A DNA stretch of 64,000 bases from Bisporella sp. PMI_857. Taxonomy: Eukaryota > Ascomycota > Leotiomycetes > Helotiales > Helotiaceae. Of this stretch, positions 46,608 to 57,879 are shown piece after piece. Both the position numbers and the translations under genes were made by a program. The notes below the pieces were generated by a model. It ran no database searches. It saw nothing but the letters and a program-made list of their open reading frames with translations, and was not told the origin of the DNA. Position 1 is the first letter of the stretch. The number at the start of each line of letters is the position of its first letter. The stretch spans positions 1 through 64,000 of the forward strand of contig JAJSPD010000022.1 of the NCBI GenBank assembly GCA_021307315.1, given 5' to 3'.

Positions 46608-47102
46608 TGTGGAACAGGCTAGGTCTAAGGATCATACCTAGTCTATTGTAGGTGTAACGACGCAAGGAATCACGGGCTAGAATAGAGGCATATGGGAGTG
46701 CGTACAATAGGCTGATAGTGATTGCCTTATAGGTCTACCTACGAAGGATACAAAAACATGAGGAACCACTGTAAAGAGTAGAAGCAGGCCCTTTATATAG
46801 GCGACTCCAACTCTCCTCCGTATCGGCTCTGAAACCCCTCATACCCTGATCTTCAGCCTCCTGATCCCGTGCCATGACCTCCGTGTCGCACCTTGGGCAT
46901 ACCGGTTGTTACAGTAGGCACCGGTAGGCACCTGTAGGCAACGGTAGGCAACGGTAGGTATCAGTGTGATGACATGTGAGTATCGTACCTCTATAAGTAG
47001 AGGGATTATCTCCTGTAGTTTAGGTCCTACAACCTTCAGCAATTGATACTCGTTTGCCCTATACTCTCTGAAGGCCACGTGACTTTCTTCCTCCTTTGAG
47101 CA
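46608..47102 (-). mobile_element. Solo LTR, family D (TSD AATGG), itself interrupted
   Basis: Inverted copy of 30723-30952, starting TGTGGAACAGGC and ending CTCCTTTGAGCA. The flanks are perfect duplications AATGG (46603-46607 and 47103-47107). It carries a family E LTR at 46653-46913. Confidence 0.85.
46653..46913 (+). mobile_element. Solo LTR, family E (TSD GTAGG)
   Basis: A 261-base LTR: TGTAACGACGCAAGG at the start, ACCGGTTGTTACA at the end, CTTTATATAGGC as TATA-like box, perfect duplications GTAGG (46648-46652 and 46914-46918). Removing it and one GTAGG restores the family D sequence seen at 30890-30930. Confidence 0.9.
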
Positions 47103-47339
47103 AATGGGAATAGGTTTTACCGCTGCGCCAACCGGCCAAAAGGTACTTGAATTGACCGAGAGATCAATTCCCTATTCCGCTATATATAGGTCACGTAGCT
47201 ACCGTGACACGTGCTTTTGACTGAAATACCACTATTTTTTGCCAAGACAAAATTGTGGTATTTCAGTCTTATGCCAACAGAAAGCATAGTAATCTAGGGT
47301 TTTGGGCACTTTTTGATGGTATTCTAGTCATTTGCCGTA

Positions 47340-47505
47340 GATTAAAACTTAGAAGAATCAAGAACAAGTCAACCACCTTCAACGAGCATAATAGCACTGC
47401 GCTGAGATCGCGGTGCTACGTGCCCCGTGGGTAACCAACTTAAGCAATTAGAAGCCATCAAACCAAGAAGCATCACCCGTAGAGTGATACAAACAGTAAT
47501 GCTTG
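47340..47505 (-). repeat. Dispersed repeat G, copy 3
   Basis: Inverted match to 20993-21150: AATCAAGAACAAGTCAACCA, AACGAGCAT, ATCGCGGTGCTACGTGCCCC. It abuts the foldback element and the Tc1/mariner remnant. Confidence 0.55.
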
Positions 47506-47512
47506 GGGAATA

Positions 47513-47765
47513 TACTTCGTGCATGCCCGAATATTCCAACAGCCACACCGTCTCCACATCGAAATGCTTGGAAAATGCTTGGCAATGCTGCTTTGGTTTT
47601 TTTGCTAGTATTTTGTATGGCCTCCCCTCGCTAGAATCACTGCAATACATCGTTCACCCATTTCCTTGATTAAGTTATGTATAGCAGCCTGTGTAATTGA
47701 CTCCTACGTTTTATTGACAGCTTCTTTCAGCCTTTTATAGGAACGATGATAGTCAGGGTACTTTT
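47513..47765 (-). mobile_element. Tc1/mariner 3' end with transposase C-terminus
   Basis: A TA then CTTCGTGCATGCCCGAATATTC end matches the inverted repeats of the 36029 and 40788 MITEs. Just inside, the minus strand reads RLKEAVNKT, a stop, ESITQAAIHNLIKEMGERCI and AVILARGG, the C-terminus of a Tc1/mariner transposase. This links the MITEs to their probable parent. Confidence 0.65.
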
Positions 47766-48450
47766 CTTGAATATAATTCTGTGTCGGAATACCTATCACG
47801 TAGCAAAAGGCGTAGTAGCTATTGACTACCCTCTTGCTGGCGTGGTTCGGGTATTCGTTGATTCATTCTAAGCTACAGCCTATGCCGGGTAAATATATAA
47901 GTGATGGAAGACCCACAATTCCCGCGATCTGGTGGATCGCATGAAGCTATGTACATGCATTCCACATCACCAGTCATTGTAAGTTCGCCATACCAAGTAG
48001 CTGGCGTGCACGGGATAGACTAAAGAATAGAGTACGAGTGAAGCAACACATTGCAATTTTTACGATCTGACTCTCGCGTATTTGGCCCAGTTTTCATGGC
48101 AACAGAGGTCGTCAGAATTATTATTTACGTGGTTGAAAATGAGTTTTAAGATTGATTCCATTTCGTGGAAAAAACTCCCCACACCGTCCGACAAGCCCTA
48201 AGCCCAGCTACCCAGGCCTAAGGCTAACCCAAATACTGCATTTATAAGTAAATCCCTATTTTCAGGAGTTAAGCTTCAAGGAATTCTAGAAAAATTCCCG
48301 ACGTTCTCTTAACTTATGGTTGCCGGAATATAGGTCTTTGGCTAGGCGATAGAATTTAAGGTGGTGGTGGAGGGGGAGGCGTTGTTATCCCCCCCCCCCC
48401 ACTCTCCACTAGTCCTGGCTTACAAGTCTTCAACAGCTAAGTTAAGGGGA
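47766..48450. other. Intergenic, no gene recognised
   Basis: About 690 bases. Contains a weak match to the right end of repeat G near 47930 and a run of twelve C residues at 48389-48400. No coding signal. Confidence 0.4.
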
Positions 48451-49323
48451 TTATCTAATAGGGCTTAAGGCTTTGATTGACCGAAAAATGATAATCATCC
48501 CAATCATGGCTGTTGTGGCAAAACCAACCCCAATCCATGCCAGTGTCATTGCTGCCGGTCCAACATGTCCATTAACTGTACTGTATGACAAACTTCGGAC
48601 TATGCTACTGGCTGCCCCGCTGGTAATATGCTGCCAAAAAGTCGATATAAACATGAACACCGTAGCCAGCGCTGACACCACAAGTACGACTTGGGAGACG
48701 GGTCGAGATGGGAATGGTCTAATCTCTCTCCCTAGGTCTACATCGTCTACCTCTTCGTGCCAGCCTGGGAAAGTGACCAGAAGTAGGAGGCATATAAACT
48801 CTAGAGGAAGCGCCGTGAATCTACAGTTGCTATTAGCAAATGCTCAACCATTACAAAACTCTCTACACCTAGAATGTGCGGTTTTGTGTCTCTACCCTTT
48901 ACTTACATCAGTCCGTTGAAGACAATTTCATCCTTGAATTTACCGGCCATCCATATGAGGTTCAACGGATCTCCTCCTATAAAACTTTCTTCATTCCCGC
49001 GCTCTTGAGCAATTTTGAATAGACGAGCTAAAGCGGCTCCACTGTTGGAGCATACCCAATTTCCAGCATTCTGGCTGATACATAATCCCATATATCCCAC
49101 TCTGACCTAAGAGAGTGGCACTCGCTGACCTAACTAGGTCAAAGAAAGTGCCTGAAATGTTTGCGTTGACCTGTATCGGGTCTGGATCTGGACGTTGAGC
49201 ATTATCAATGTACGAAAGAGATAGAAGATACACATTGCTGAGGCTGGTGGATGTGCAGCCAGCGAGTACGATTGCTGTGGAAGATGTTAAAAATTGTAGC
49301 CTTAGTAAAAGAGAAGATTCCAT
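48451..49323 (-). CDS. Fig1-family membrane protein, possible frameshift
   Basis: Two exons: 49323-48907 and 48820-48451, with an 86-nt intron (GTAAGT donor). Reading: a hydrophobic start, AGCTSTSLSNVYLLSLSYID, GTFFDLV, VGYMGLCISQNAGNWVCS, then membrane segments around LEFICLLLLVTFPGW, VVLVVSALATVFMFISTFWQ and AMIGMIIIFRSI. This matches the Fig1 family (calcium influx and membrane fusion during mating). The frame breaks at about 49103: one base in TTAGGTCAG must be dropped to join SASATLL to VRVGYMG. A 28-nt intron (GTTAGG to CTTAG) would also restore frame but is shorter than typical. So it may be a pseudogene or contain an assembly error. Intact length would be about 260 aa. Confidence 0.65.
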
Positions 49324-49913
49324 GTACAGAAGGTGGTGATCCCTATAACGAGACAAATCATGAGAACATGATGATACCCAATGAATGGGACAAACTCTAT
49401 GCAGACATTCGCGTCAGCCTGACACCTCTATCAGTTGTGGCGCGTATACTCAGCAGGTGGCAGAACATGACTTTGAAATTTAATGTAACAAGAGGCATAT
49501 AAGATGAATAAATCAACGGCAATCCTAGAGCAACACTACATTCATCTCACTCGAGGGGCAATGTTAGGAAAATTTAGGAAAACGGCGCGTAAGTACGACG
49601 TGCGGCTAAATATGGCAGTTGGGGGCTATATGCAATGCCAGCATTTTCATCACCACACCCGCTTATCATTTCCTTTCGCGAGGCCTGTACATGCCGGGGT
49701 TTGGGCGCGAGGAGATTGTTGCTCCAGTTTTGTCCTGCGCGTAGCACTGAACTCGTTCAGCTAGCCTTTCTCCTCGAAGTTGACTTCAAAGATCGGCAAT
49801 CAGGACGACAATGCAGACCTTAAAAAGATATAGAGAAAGCAAACTATAGGAGTCGGATATCTTGCATTTATGTCTACCATAAATCTCTTTCGAATTAGTC
49901 ACATGATCGAAGT
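49324..49913. other. Intergenic, shared promoter region
   Basis: About 590 bases between two divergently transcribed membrane-protein genes. Small frames here have no domain support. Confidence 0.4.
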
Positions 49914-52900
49914 ATGGCGGAGTCGAACTCCAGTGTTCCACATATGTCTGGCGCGCTACCAGATCACGTCCCAACTACGGGGCCAAATACACGTCAAGAT
50001 GTGCAGCGCACCACAGACCATGTTCGCTCTGGAAAGGGGGACATGAGTACCGCTCTCCCAGAGACCCGGGCATTCAGAAAAGAAAGGCGACAGTCCGTTA
50101 TTGTGATGGTCGATCGGGGACAAACTGCTGACGGTCACAGTCGACCCCCAGAGAGGATAGAATTCAAAACGCCGCAGAGAACCGGCACGTTTACGATTGG
50201 TAAATATAAGAAAAAAGGGAAGTCGTTCACAAAGCGAACTTCCCTAGATGACATATTGCGATATTCAATCAATGAGCCAGCTGTTGGAAGGCCTGAGACT
50301 TGGATACCACTCCCGGAGTCCAGGCCGCCTTCATCGTCACGTTCTGGACTATCTGGTGATGATGATGCTGGACCTACGGGAAAATACGTTAGATCATCTC
50401 TAGATATTATTGAAGCGAAAGGCACCCATTTTGTGGAATCTACGAAGCAATTAGGTGCTTCTGTTCCACTTCCAGAATCCAAACCGACCAGTTTGAAGGA
50501 ACAGAAGGATGTGTCTCAGGCGCATGATCGGACTTCACCCTCACTGCCCACAAGGAGATTTCTCCCAGTATTTGAATACGATAAAATTATAACACGTGCT
50601 GCCGATGTCCTACAGCACTTACAAGATGGACACATCCGGGCAAAATCTCGACACAGCCATAATCCCGGAAACTTCAACATAAGTTTTATGGATTTTCCCC
50701 TTCCGGTTAATGGACCACATATGGTGACCAATGATGGGGCCTATTCAACAGGATTTCTGGAGGCATTAGGAAGTATATCACCTGTTACCATGCAGCGGCT
50801 GATCATCGTAGAAGATATTTCACCGGAGATTATTAGTTGTTTAGGGACAAGATACGGGGTTAACCCTGAATTCTTCGAAGAGCACTTGATAAATTCAGGG
50901 TATGAAGGGGCTGAATATGACGATGAACCTGCCTCTACTTGGACTACATCAGACATTAAAAAGTCGTATATTTCAATGAGGTGGCACAGACCCGTGTTTC
51001 GACTTTCGGTTGTACCCTTTTCGAAACAGGACCTGAGAGACCTTTTGGATCCAGACATCGGCCGTTTAGAGTACACTTCGGATATATCCAACGACCTAAG
51101 CATTTTTCGGACAGAAACAAACATATTCCGGTCAGAATGGGAACTTTGGACTGACCCAAAAATAACGACACGGGATAAGAGGGTGTGCGGTTGGGAGGAA
51201 CGAGCGTCCATATGGAGCAAGAGACTCGGGAGTGACTGCCAAATCGGTATAGTTATAGTCCTACCATATGAATATTTACTCATTTATATGCAGTTATTTT
51301 GTTACTTGATCCCTTACCAACCATAGGTGAGGGTATCGAGCGAGATGCATTCGAAACCAGGCGTATTCGCAATTCCAACTCAGACAGGAGTCTTACCGAC
51401 AGTATTGTAAGCAATTCTGATCAATCCATGAATGATCTTGAGAGAATGGACCGGCTTGCTCCGCATATCAAAGAACGATACGTTGCCCAAAAACCACGTA
51501 CACTGGTGCAAAGGATAGTTGAACGCCTTACACTCACAAAAAAACCTAAAACCGAGTCCGGCGATAAGTCTAAGAGTTTCGAAGTTTTACAAATAAGAGC
51601 CTTTGACACGATTCGTTCAAGGCCAATATTTGAGCAAACTGCCCCAAGAGCTCAAATAGATATTGGTTTTGAGGAGGACATCTTCCAATCGCCGCGTCTC
51701 ATGGAGATGATGAGAGAGCGACTCTACAATACAAGATCCACAAAAGTGGAATTTTGCGACCGGATTTCCCGACTCCAAGAGATCCCAGGCGATTCAAGTT
51801 GTTTGCCTTTAGTAGAACCACTCTTCGAGATCATTCGTCGAGATTCTCTAAACCTACTCAAGTTACTACAAAATGCCCTTGACAGAATTAATGCTGAGAT
51901 TCTAGACGATGTGAAAATGGAAGAGAGCTTATCGATGTGGCGAGAATTAATAACTCGAGCCCAACTTGAACTGCCAGCTTTCAAGCGTTCCATGGCGGAT
52001 TTAGTCTCTTTTATGCAAAAACTTGGTTCTAAGCATATCCATCTTCACACCTCAAATTCTCCCAATCTAAAGCTGGTCAATGAAAATAAAGTGGATATTT
52101 CGATTTCTTTGCAAGACTTGACGATCCAGATAGGCGATATGCTTGATAGATTGCAGACTGCATCGTCATCTCTTACGCAAAATATGGCTTTACTTGACAG
52201 TCGTCGATCCATATCCGAGGCTCGAGCTGTAGCTAAATTGACGGAACTTGCCTTCTTTTTTATACCGCTAACATTTGCCGCAACACTCTTCGGGATGCAA
52301 ATTGAACAACTAGAAAACCGGGCGCCGTTGTCGACATTTATAATCCTCGGGATCGCGTTTGTAGCGGCGTCGTATTTGGTTAGATTAATGCTACGCAGCA
52401 CATGGCTCCGTGATTTGAAGCAAGCATACAGCCTTAGCATAAAATTGTATGCCGATAAGCAACGGCGCCCGATACAGAGAGGGAACATGCCAGCATCTTT
52501 GCTCTTGAGCTGGCTTGCTTTTGAGTTTAGCTTAGCGATTCGGCAAGGTTGGCACTCGGTCAGAAGAAATTTTCCACGAATCATGACTGTAATCTGGAGA
52601 TCTATGGGGTTCTACATTAAGATACTGACTCTGGTATCCATTATCGCAACAGGGCCTATAGCGGTATTGGTAGGCACAACCTTTAACTTCCCTTGTAGAG
52701 GAATTGCTAATAACTTGGGCTTCTAGTGGACAAGGTCGATGAATCGCGGTACACAGGTGCTCGTTACGATTCTCATTCTACTTATAGTAACCCCAATGGT
52801 TGTAGTTCCTTACTGGCGTGGTTCGAGTCCAGAAACCAAGTCATTGCTCCTCAAAAACATCACTACGGTCTTAAGACCCTTTAAGATGAGCAGATTCACA

Positions 52901-53140
52901 GTCATCATTCTAACTGTGTGCCTTTGCGCAGCAGCTATTGTGGTGGTACCTCTTACCCTTATTTGGACAAGACCTATAGCTCCCGGAATCAAAATAGGAA
53001 TTACGATCTTCGTTATCGTGATAGTCGTGTTGGGCGGAATTGCCTATGGAATATGGAGTCTAGTGAGGATAGCAAACAGAGAAGATACGGAAGGGTTCGA
53101 CTCAACTACAAGTGGAGGTTCTTATATAGTTGATACGTAG
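49914..53140 (+). CDS. CorA-like Mg2+ transporter-family protein
   Basis: Exons 49914-51246, 51294-52669, 52727-53140, giving 1040 aa. The 47-nt first intron restores VILLLDPLPTIG. The 57-nt second intron (GTAGGC donor, GCTAATAAC branch, TTCTAG acceptor) removes a TAG that would otherwise end the protein, and both sides are in phase 0. The N-terminal half is polar; a conserved fungal CorA-like domain follows (LGSISPVTMQRLIIVEDISP, YGVNPEFFEEHL, ISMRWHRPV). After coiled-coil-like helices there are two membrane segments with FGMQ where classical CorA has GMN, then about four more hydrophobic segments. Fungal members are candidate divalent-cation channels; the GMN variant makes Mg2+ selectivity uncertain. 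The extra C-terminal membrane block is unusual compared with two-helix CorA proteins. Confidence 0.85.
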
Positions 53141-53544
53141 TTCAAATCTCTCCGTTATTTGCTTTGGAGAAAAATATGGAACACATCTAATGCTCGGAGG
53201 TCAGGTTTGACAAATTACAAGCGTTGAACTTTTTTGACAAGTTCTTTATAAGTATGGGACTTTGCAGAGGAAAGTGAAATCTTTGAGAGTGAAAGAGACA
53301 GAAGGAGTCTACAGGAGTTTGTCTGAAGCTTTTTTTAGGAAGATTTTCTATTAACGAAAACAAGTCAGGGATAACTCGACACGGAAGCAAATCCTTGGAC
53401 CTCATCCATGTGCAAGTTGCCTTTTTGCGGTTTGAAATTCTAGCACGTCCAACTCTCTGAGAACCAGTCCTTTAAAGCAGCGTAAGCTTAATACCTATGG
53501 TGGTACTGGCGAGTCAATCTCAGGCGGCCACCTGGAAGTTATAT
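53141..53544. other. Intergenic, nothing recognised
   Basis: About 400 bases of 3' flank with no supported coding or repeat match. Confidence 0.35.
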
Positions 53545-53991
53545 ATGTCAAGTTCATTATCACGTACCACTTGCCACTTCGATTTGTGGAATGCCCAGAG
53601 TTTAGAGACCTCTTTGACTACGTTAATAACGACATTGATACATGGCTCCCCGCCTCCTATACCACTATTACGGGGTGAGTATTACACCAGCTCGATTCTA
53701 TGAAAGAGAGTATGAAGTCCGGGCTTCAGAGTGTTCGTACAGATATCTATATTAGCCGTGATCTCTGGGCGTCACTGAATTGCCTTCTAATCCTTGGGTC
53801 GTTGCTCACTATATTAGCGAAGACCGCAAGCTTGAGGCTATTACCCTAGCCTTGGTCAACGTCCAAGGGGCCCATACAAGAGAGGGCCTCTCAAGGTACA
53901 TACGAGATGTTATAGAAGCTTGGGGTATAGCTTCAAGGCTCGGCTTTATGCAAATGGATAATGTATCAAATAACGATACTTTGATTGAGGA
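53545..53991 (+). mobile_element. hAT transposase remnant
   Basis: Frames read LPLRFVECPEFRDLFDYVN, DTWLPASYTTI, a stop, QLDSMKESMKSGLQ, ISRDLWASLN, then after a frame change GSLL/VVAHYISEDRKLEAITLAL, VQGAHTREGLS, GIASRLGFMQMDNVSNND. These are the conserved blocks of hAT transposases (S..W, GAHTG-like, DNASNN-like). It is cut at 53992 by an LTR fragment. Confidence 0.7.
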
Positions 53992-54085
53992 TGAGGTACC
54001 ACTCTACTTGCAGCAACGCCGCGTACTTGATACGTGGTTGCCAGTAAGTAGAATGTAGTAAAAGTTCTTCTTGCTGCTAATACTA
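53992..54085 (-). mobile_element. Family C LTR fragment
   Basis: TGAGGTACCACTCTACTTGC followed by GCGTACTTGATACGTGG, matching the end of 9114-9332 and the start of 33370-33564. It joins hAT and pogo debris. Confidence 0.6.
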
Positions 54086-54658
54086 CAAACCCCCGTAACG
54101 CCAGTGTCAGCAGAGGCTTTTATGTCGCTGCAAAATCTAATCGTGAAGCAGGACTCACATACGCTTGATAACATTACTGAAGCATGCACTGAAGCTCACC
54201 AAAGCTACCCAACCATTCTTTGCCAAGGATGCCTTCCAGAAGGACCAAATTCGATTCTTGACAACAATTAATAACGAAGCCAAAGTTTGACGATCAACCA
54301 AGTCGCTGGTACTAAGGAAGACGAAGGTCATGAGCTATAAGGACCTTGAGGAAGCACGAGCGAAGCGTGCTGAAAAAAAGGCTGCCAAAAAGCCAAAGGC
54401 AAGGGCAAACGTGGTCGAAGTTGCAAAAATGCCACGCTAGAGGCAGAGGAAGCCACCGTGGACAAGGTGAACAGTGGTCGAAAGCGTAAGAGCGCTGCAC
54501 TAGAGACTGGTGTGCCAGAAGCAGATACGCGACAGCTAAAGGTCAAGGTAGCGCGGATAAACAAAGCGCCAGAGTCAGCGGGAGGCTTGGTGACGCAGAT
54601 GAGCAGAACACAGGTTGTGCCAGATCCACCGAGAGCCCTAGTAGCGCGGATGCGGTAG
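54086..54658 (+). mobile_element. Pogo/Fot-type transposase C-terminal remnant
   Basis: Traces in shifting frames: TPVTPVSAEAFMSLQNLIVK, KVMSYKDLEEARAKRAEKKA and RKRKSAA. These are typical of the basic C-terminal tails of fungal pogo-family DDE transposases. Several stops and frame changes; no catalytic core remains. Confidence 0.6.
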
Positions 54659-56274
54659 CAGAGGATGCGGAAGATGAGATTGCCGTAGGAGGGATAGAGA
54701 ATCAATAGATTGATCCTCAGCTTGGATCGGTTTGAGACAGGCTCGCGCCAGCTTCGCAACCTGTTGCTGTACAGTAGAGTTGGTCTTCGTCGCCTTTTCC
54801 GTGCAATAATATTAACGGTCGTACGGACAGGTAAAAAGAGATAGAGACTGGCCTTTGGTGTCCCTCTGCTGTCCTTGTCATGCCCGCGGTTGATATGCCC
54901 TGCGATGACTATTGCCGCTCTCGTTGTGCCCGCCCGCCGTTATCGTGCGCTCACTATGCCTTGTCATATGTTCTGGCCGCCGTTCCCTCCATCGTCGTGC
55001 ACACCGCCGTGCTCGCAGTCGTTGCCACGTTGTCACCGTCTAAGCCGCTATTAAAGTCTTCGCTAGACCGTCGCAGTCTGGTGCGTCGTCGCCGTCAATA
55101 AGCTCTCACTGTGCTGCTCTAACACTACTCCGAAACCTTCGCACTTCTCGCGGCGCAACAGAAAGCTTGAGGACGGTCATCTCGTCAAAGGAGGCAGCAT
55201 AGGGATTCGGGGCGGCGGCGGCGGCGGCGATAAAGGAGCGGATTCCCCATGGATAGCAGAGCTGAAAACCGTAGAGGTTTATCGCTGTGTAAAAGTTCGT
55301 CTCAACAGAGGGGTAAGTTATTTCTTAGCCGAAAGAGAAAACGGCCGATTTTGGCAAACATCGGCCACTTTTTGCTCCCGCTTGAGAGGGTACAGTGCAA
55401 CTGGGAGTATAAGTTACTGCAATTGATAGGACGATTTACTCCATGGCCAACACAAGGCTTACTCCTCCTCTTCTAATCATGGCCTTATTTGGTATCTATA
55501 GCTCTCTGAACTGCTTGGACACTATCTCCAAGGTCGAGCAGAGGTCTTTTATCCTATACGAGCATCAGCGAAGATCCTAGGCAACTCAACATCATATCAT
55601 GGAATTTTTTGTCCAGGAAAGAATACGCCTCTGAGAGCTTCGTACCTAATCGCTATGAAATATCCAATCAGACTCGCTCATACCTGAGCCTAAATCTTAA
55701 AAATCAAACCGAGTCTCATGAACTCAAGCGGTTGGTTGGGAAGAGAGGTTGGTTGCTTTGCGCTTACCGAGCTACAATTTTGAACCCCAGAAATCGCGAC
55801 ATCCTCTTTCATGAAGCAGTAGGAGGAAGCTCAATTGTGAAGAAAACATTTTCTAACCCTTCAAAAGGGCAGCTCTCATTATTTTCTTTCCAAGATTCAT
55901 CTCATATCTACCATCTCATACCTATCCCATCATCCTCATGTCCCTCTGATATCGCACAAAATGGTATCGCAAATGCATCACACAGACCAATAAGCGTATA
56001 TACATACACGCGTGAGATAAATCCGATCAATCCGCCAGATACGCCTATCTGCCCCTGAATACAAACAAGCATGTGAATTCAACAAGAATATGCTCAGCCA
56101 CGATAAATGAATAAAGTAGTCCGTATTTATATCTGTCCCTCCTGTTCCTGGCCCTATTGTATCCTGAAGCCTAAGACTGCTGGTGCAATATAAGCTAGGT
56201 ATTCATCTCTCATCTCTCACTTCCCCGGTGCTCTGCCACTACAACTATGAGGCAGTGGGAGTCGATGCAGTCGC
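54659..56274. other. Intergenic with a GGC trinucleotide tract
   Basis: About 1.6 kb without a supported gene. A (GGC)6-like tract is at 55211-55229. A 149-codon frame (55609-56058) starts with TTG and has no known domain; it is convergent with the CDK gene and not called. Confidence 0.4.
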
Positions 56275-57481
56275 TCAATAGTAGCCATTCGTGACGGCGC
56301 CCTTGTACGTCGGACCCAGACCACGACCAGAGTATGCAGCGCTACCATATTCGAAGTAGGGATGGATGCAGGCTTGCTTGGCAGAGATGCGGCCGGCAGG
56401 ATCGTAGATCAACATCATTTCAAGAAGGTCGAGGCCGTGATCGTCGAGGTTGGTGCAGAGGGGTTTGAATTGGTCGCGTTGCCATTTGGGGAAGGAGGAT
56501 TTGAAGTCAGGGAAGCAGGTCTTGTCCGTGACGCCGGGCCAGTCGGCTTCGGTGGGGGTGCCTAACAGTCTGGTTACGTTAGCATGTATTATGGCAAAGA
56601 AAGATAGCTCGGCCTTCATGGCAGTGGCCCCTGGAAGACCAGAGAAGGAGCGACAATTACTCGGATGTAAACTTACTTGAAGATCTTGAAGATTTCATCG
56701 ATCTCAGAATCGCCAGGGAACAGGGGTTTCCGAGTGCACATCTCAGCAAAGATACATCCAACAGACCACATATCAACACCAGTTGAGTATTGGCGACCTC
56801 CAAGTAGAATCTCTGGTGATCTGTACCAGAGGGTGACAACTTCATGGGTGTAGGTGCGAAGAGGAACACCGAAAGCGCGCGCAAGACCGAAATCCGCAAG
56901 TTTAAGGTTTCCTTCGCGATCAATCAATAGATTCTGCGGCTTCAGATCTCGATGTAGGACGCGGTGGCTGTGACAGTATCGGACACCCTCGCACAATTGA
57001 CTCATGAACTTCTTTACCATCGCGTCTCCCAAGCCGAGTCTTCCCAAGTCAGGTCCGGATCCTTCAGGAAAAGATTTGCCTCGTCCACCATCAGACACTG
57101 GGAGTGCCTCCATGTATCTCTTCAAATCTAGATCCAGAAATTCGACGACGAGGTAAAGTTTGTGGCCATCAGCGTGTACGATGTTGAGGAGACGGACAAT
57201 GTTTGGGTCGTTCATTTCTTTAAGGAGAGAAATTTCGCGAATTGCAGTACTGGGGACACCTTCATCTTCGGCGTCCAGGCGAATCTTCTTGAGAGCAACG
57301 ATTCGTCCCGAGTGAAGGAGATCGCGGGCTTTGTAGACTACACCGTATGTACCTTTATGGAGGAGTAAGCAGTTGGCGTTTAAGGGCCAGACGTATCTGG
57401 AGACTTATCGAAGCGCGATCCGGCCTGTATTGAGGTGTACTGACCTTCTCCGACCTTTTCCAGCTTCTGGTAATTCTCCAT
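56275..57481 (-). CDS. cdc2: Cyclin-dependent kinase 1 (PSTAIRE kinase)
   Basis: Exons 57481-57445, 57352-56677, 56569-56275, giving 335 aa, a normal size. Features in order: [20 protein letters not shown] (glycine loop with inhibitory Thr/Tyr sites), catalytic lysine in VALKKIRLD, the cyclin-binding PSTAIRE helix ([15 protein letters not shown]), [15 protein letters not shown], activation-loop [13 protein letters not shown], and [13 protein letters not shown] at the last junction. This is the cell-cycle Cdc2/Cdc28/NimX kinase, active in the nucleus with G1/S and mitotic cyclins. A serine/glycine insert (about residues 95-115) after the YMEALP segment is typical of filamentous fungi. No lesion; the best housekeeping anchor here. 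Confidence 0.96.
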
Positions 57482-57879
57482 GATGATTTTGTGATGTTTT
57501 ATAGGACGTGAAAGGAGTGTGGTGGACTAATGGATGTAGTAACACTGCTTCTCAATGCTTGGTAGGGTGGTGAATGAGGGGCAATTGCAGATGATCAGAA
57601 CGACATTTGGATTGCGAACCAAAGAATTTGTTGTACTGAACTCGATGTTCAGTCGTATTGATCGAGAGTTGTCGAATGGGCTGTCGTACGTCAAGTCGGG
57701 GTGGTTGTGGAAGAAATCTTGGTTGGCAGGTTGTTGCGTGTAAACAAAAATAGCCTGGCGCGGGGCAACAACGCCACACGAGGAGTAAAACCTCGTTAAC
57801 TTATATCGATAAGGCTTAGCAGTCCACCACCCGCAGCCACACCTTCAGCACAGGCCTTGTTAAGTAAGATAAAATACGT
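57482..57879. other. CDK1 upstream region
   Basis: About 400 bases upstream of the CDK1 start; no gene or repeat seen. Confidence 0.4.

Larger units (their letters stand above)
46203..47337. mobile_element. Foldback element with about 115-bp inverted arms
   Basis: The left arm (46203-46317) begins CGGCAAATGACTAGAATACC; the right arm (47223-47337) is its complement ending GTCATTTGCCG. The arms share CCCTAGATTACCAT-type and TTTTGTCTTGGCAAAA-type blocks. The interior holds a hairpin and a nested family D/E LTR pair. No coding capacity. Likely a non-autonomous DNA element. Confidence 0.65.

Noticed and set aside
52724..52726. TAG as the true end of the CorA-like gene with a separate gene at 52739
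   Set aside because: Both parts are in the same frame and a well-formed 57-nt intron removes the stop, so one gene is more likely.
54880..55101. A 73-codon cysteine/serine-rich frame as a small secreted protein
   Set aside because: No convincing signal peptide or conserved spacing; lies in transposon debris.
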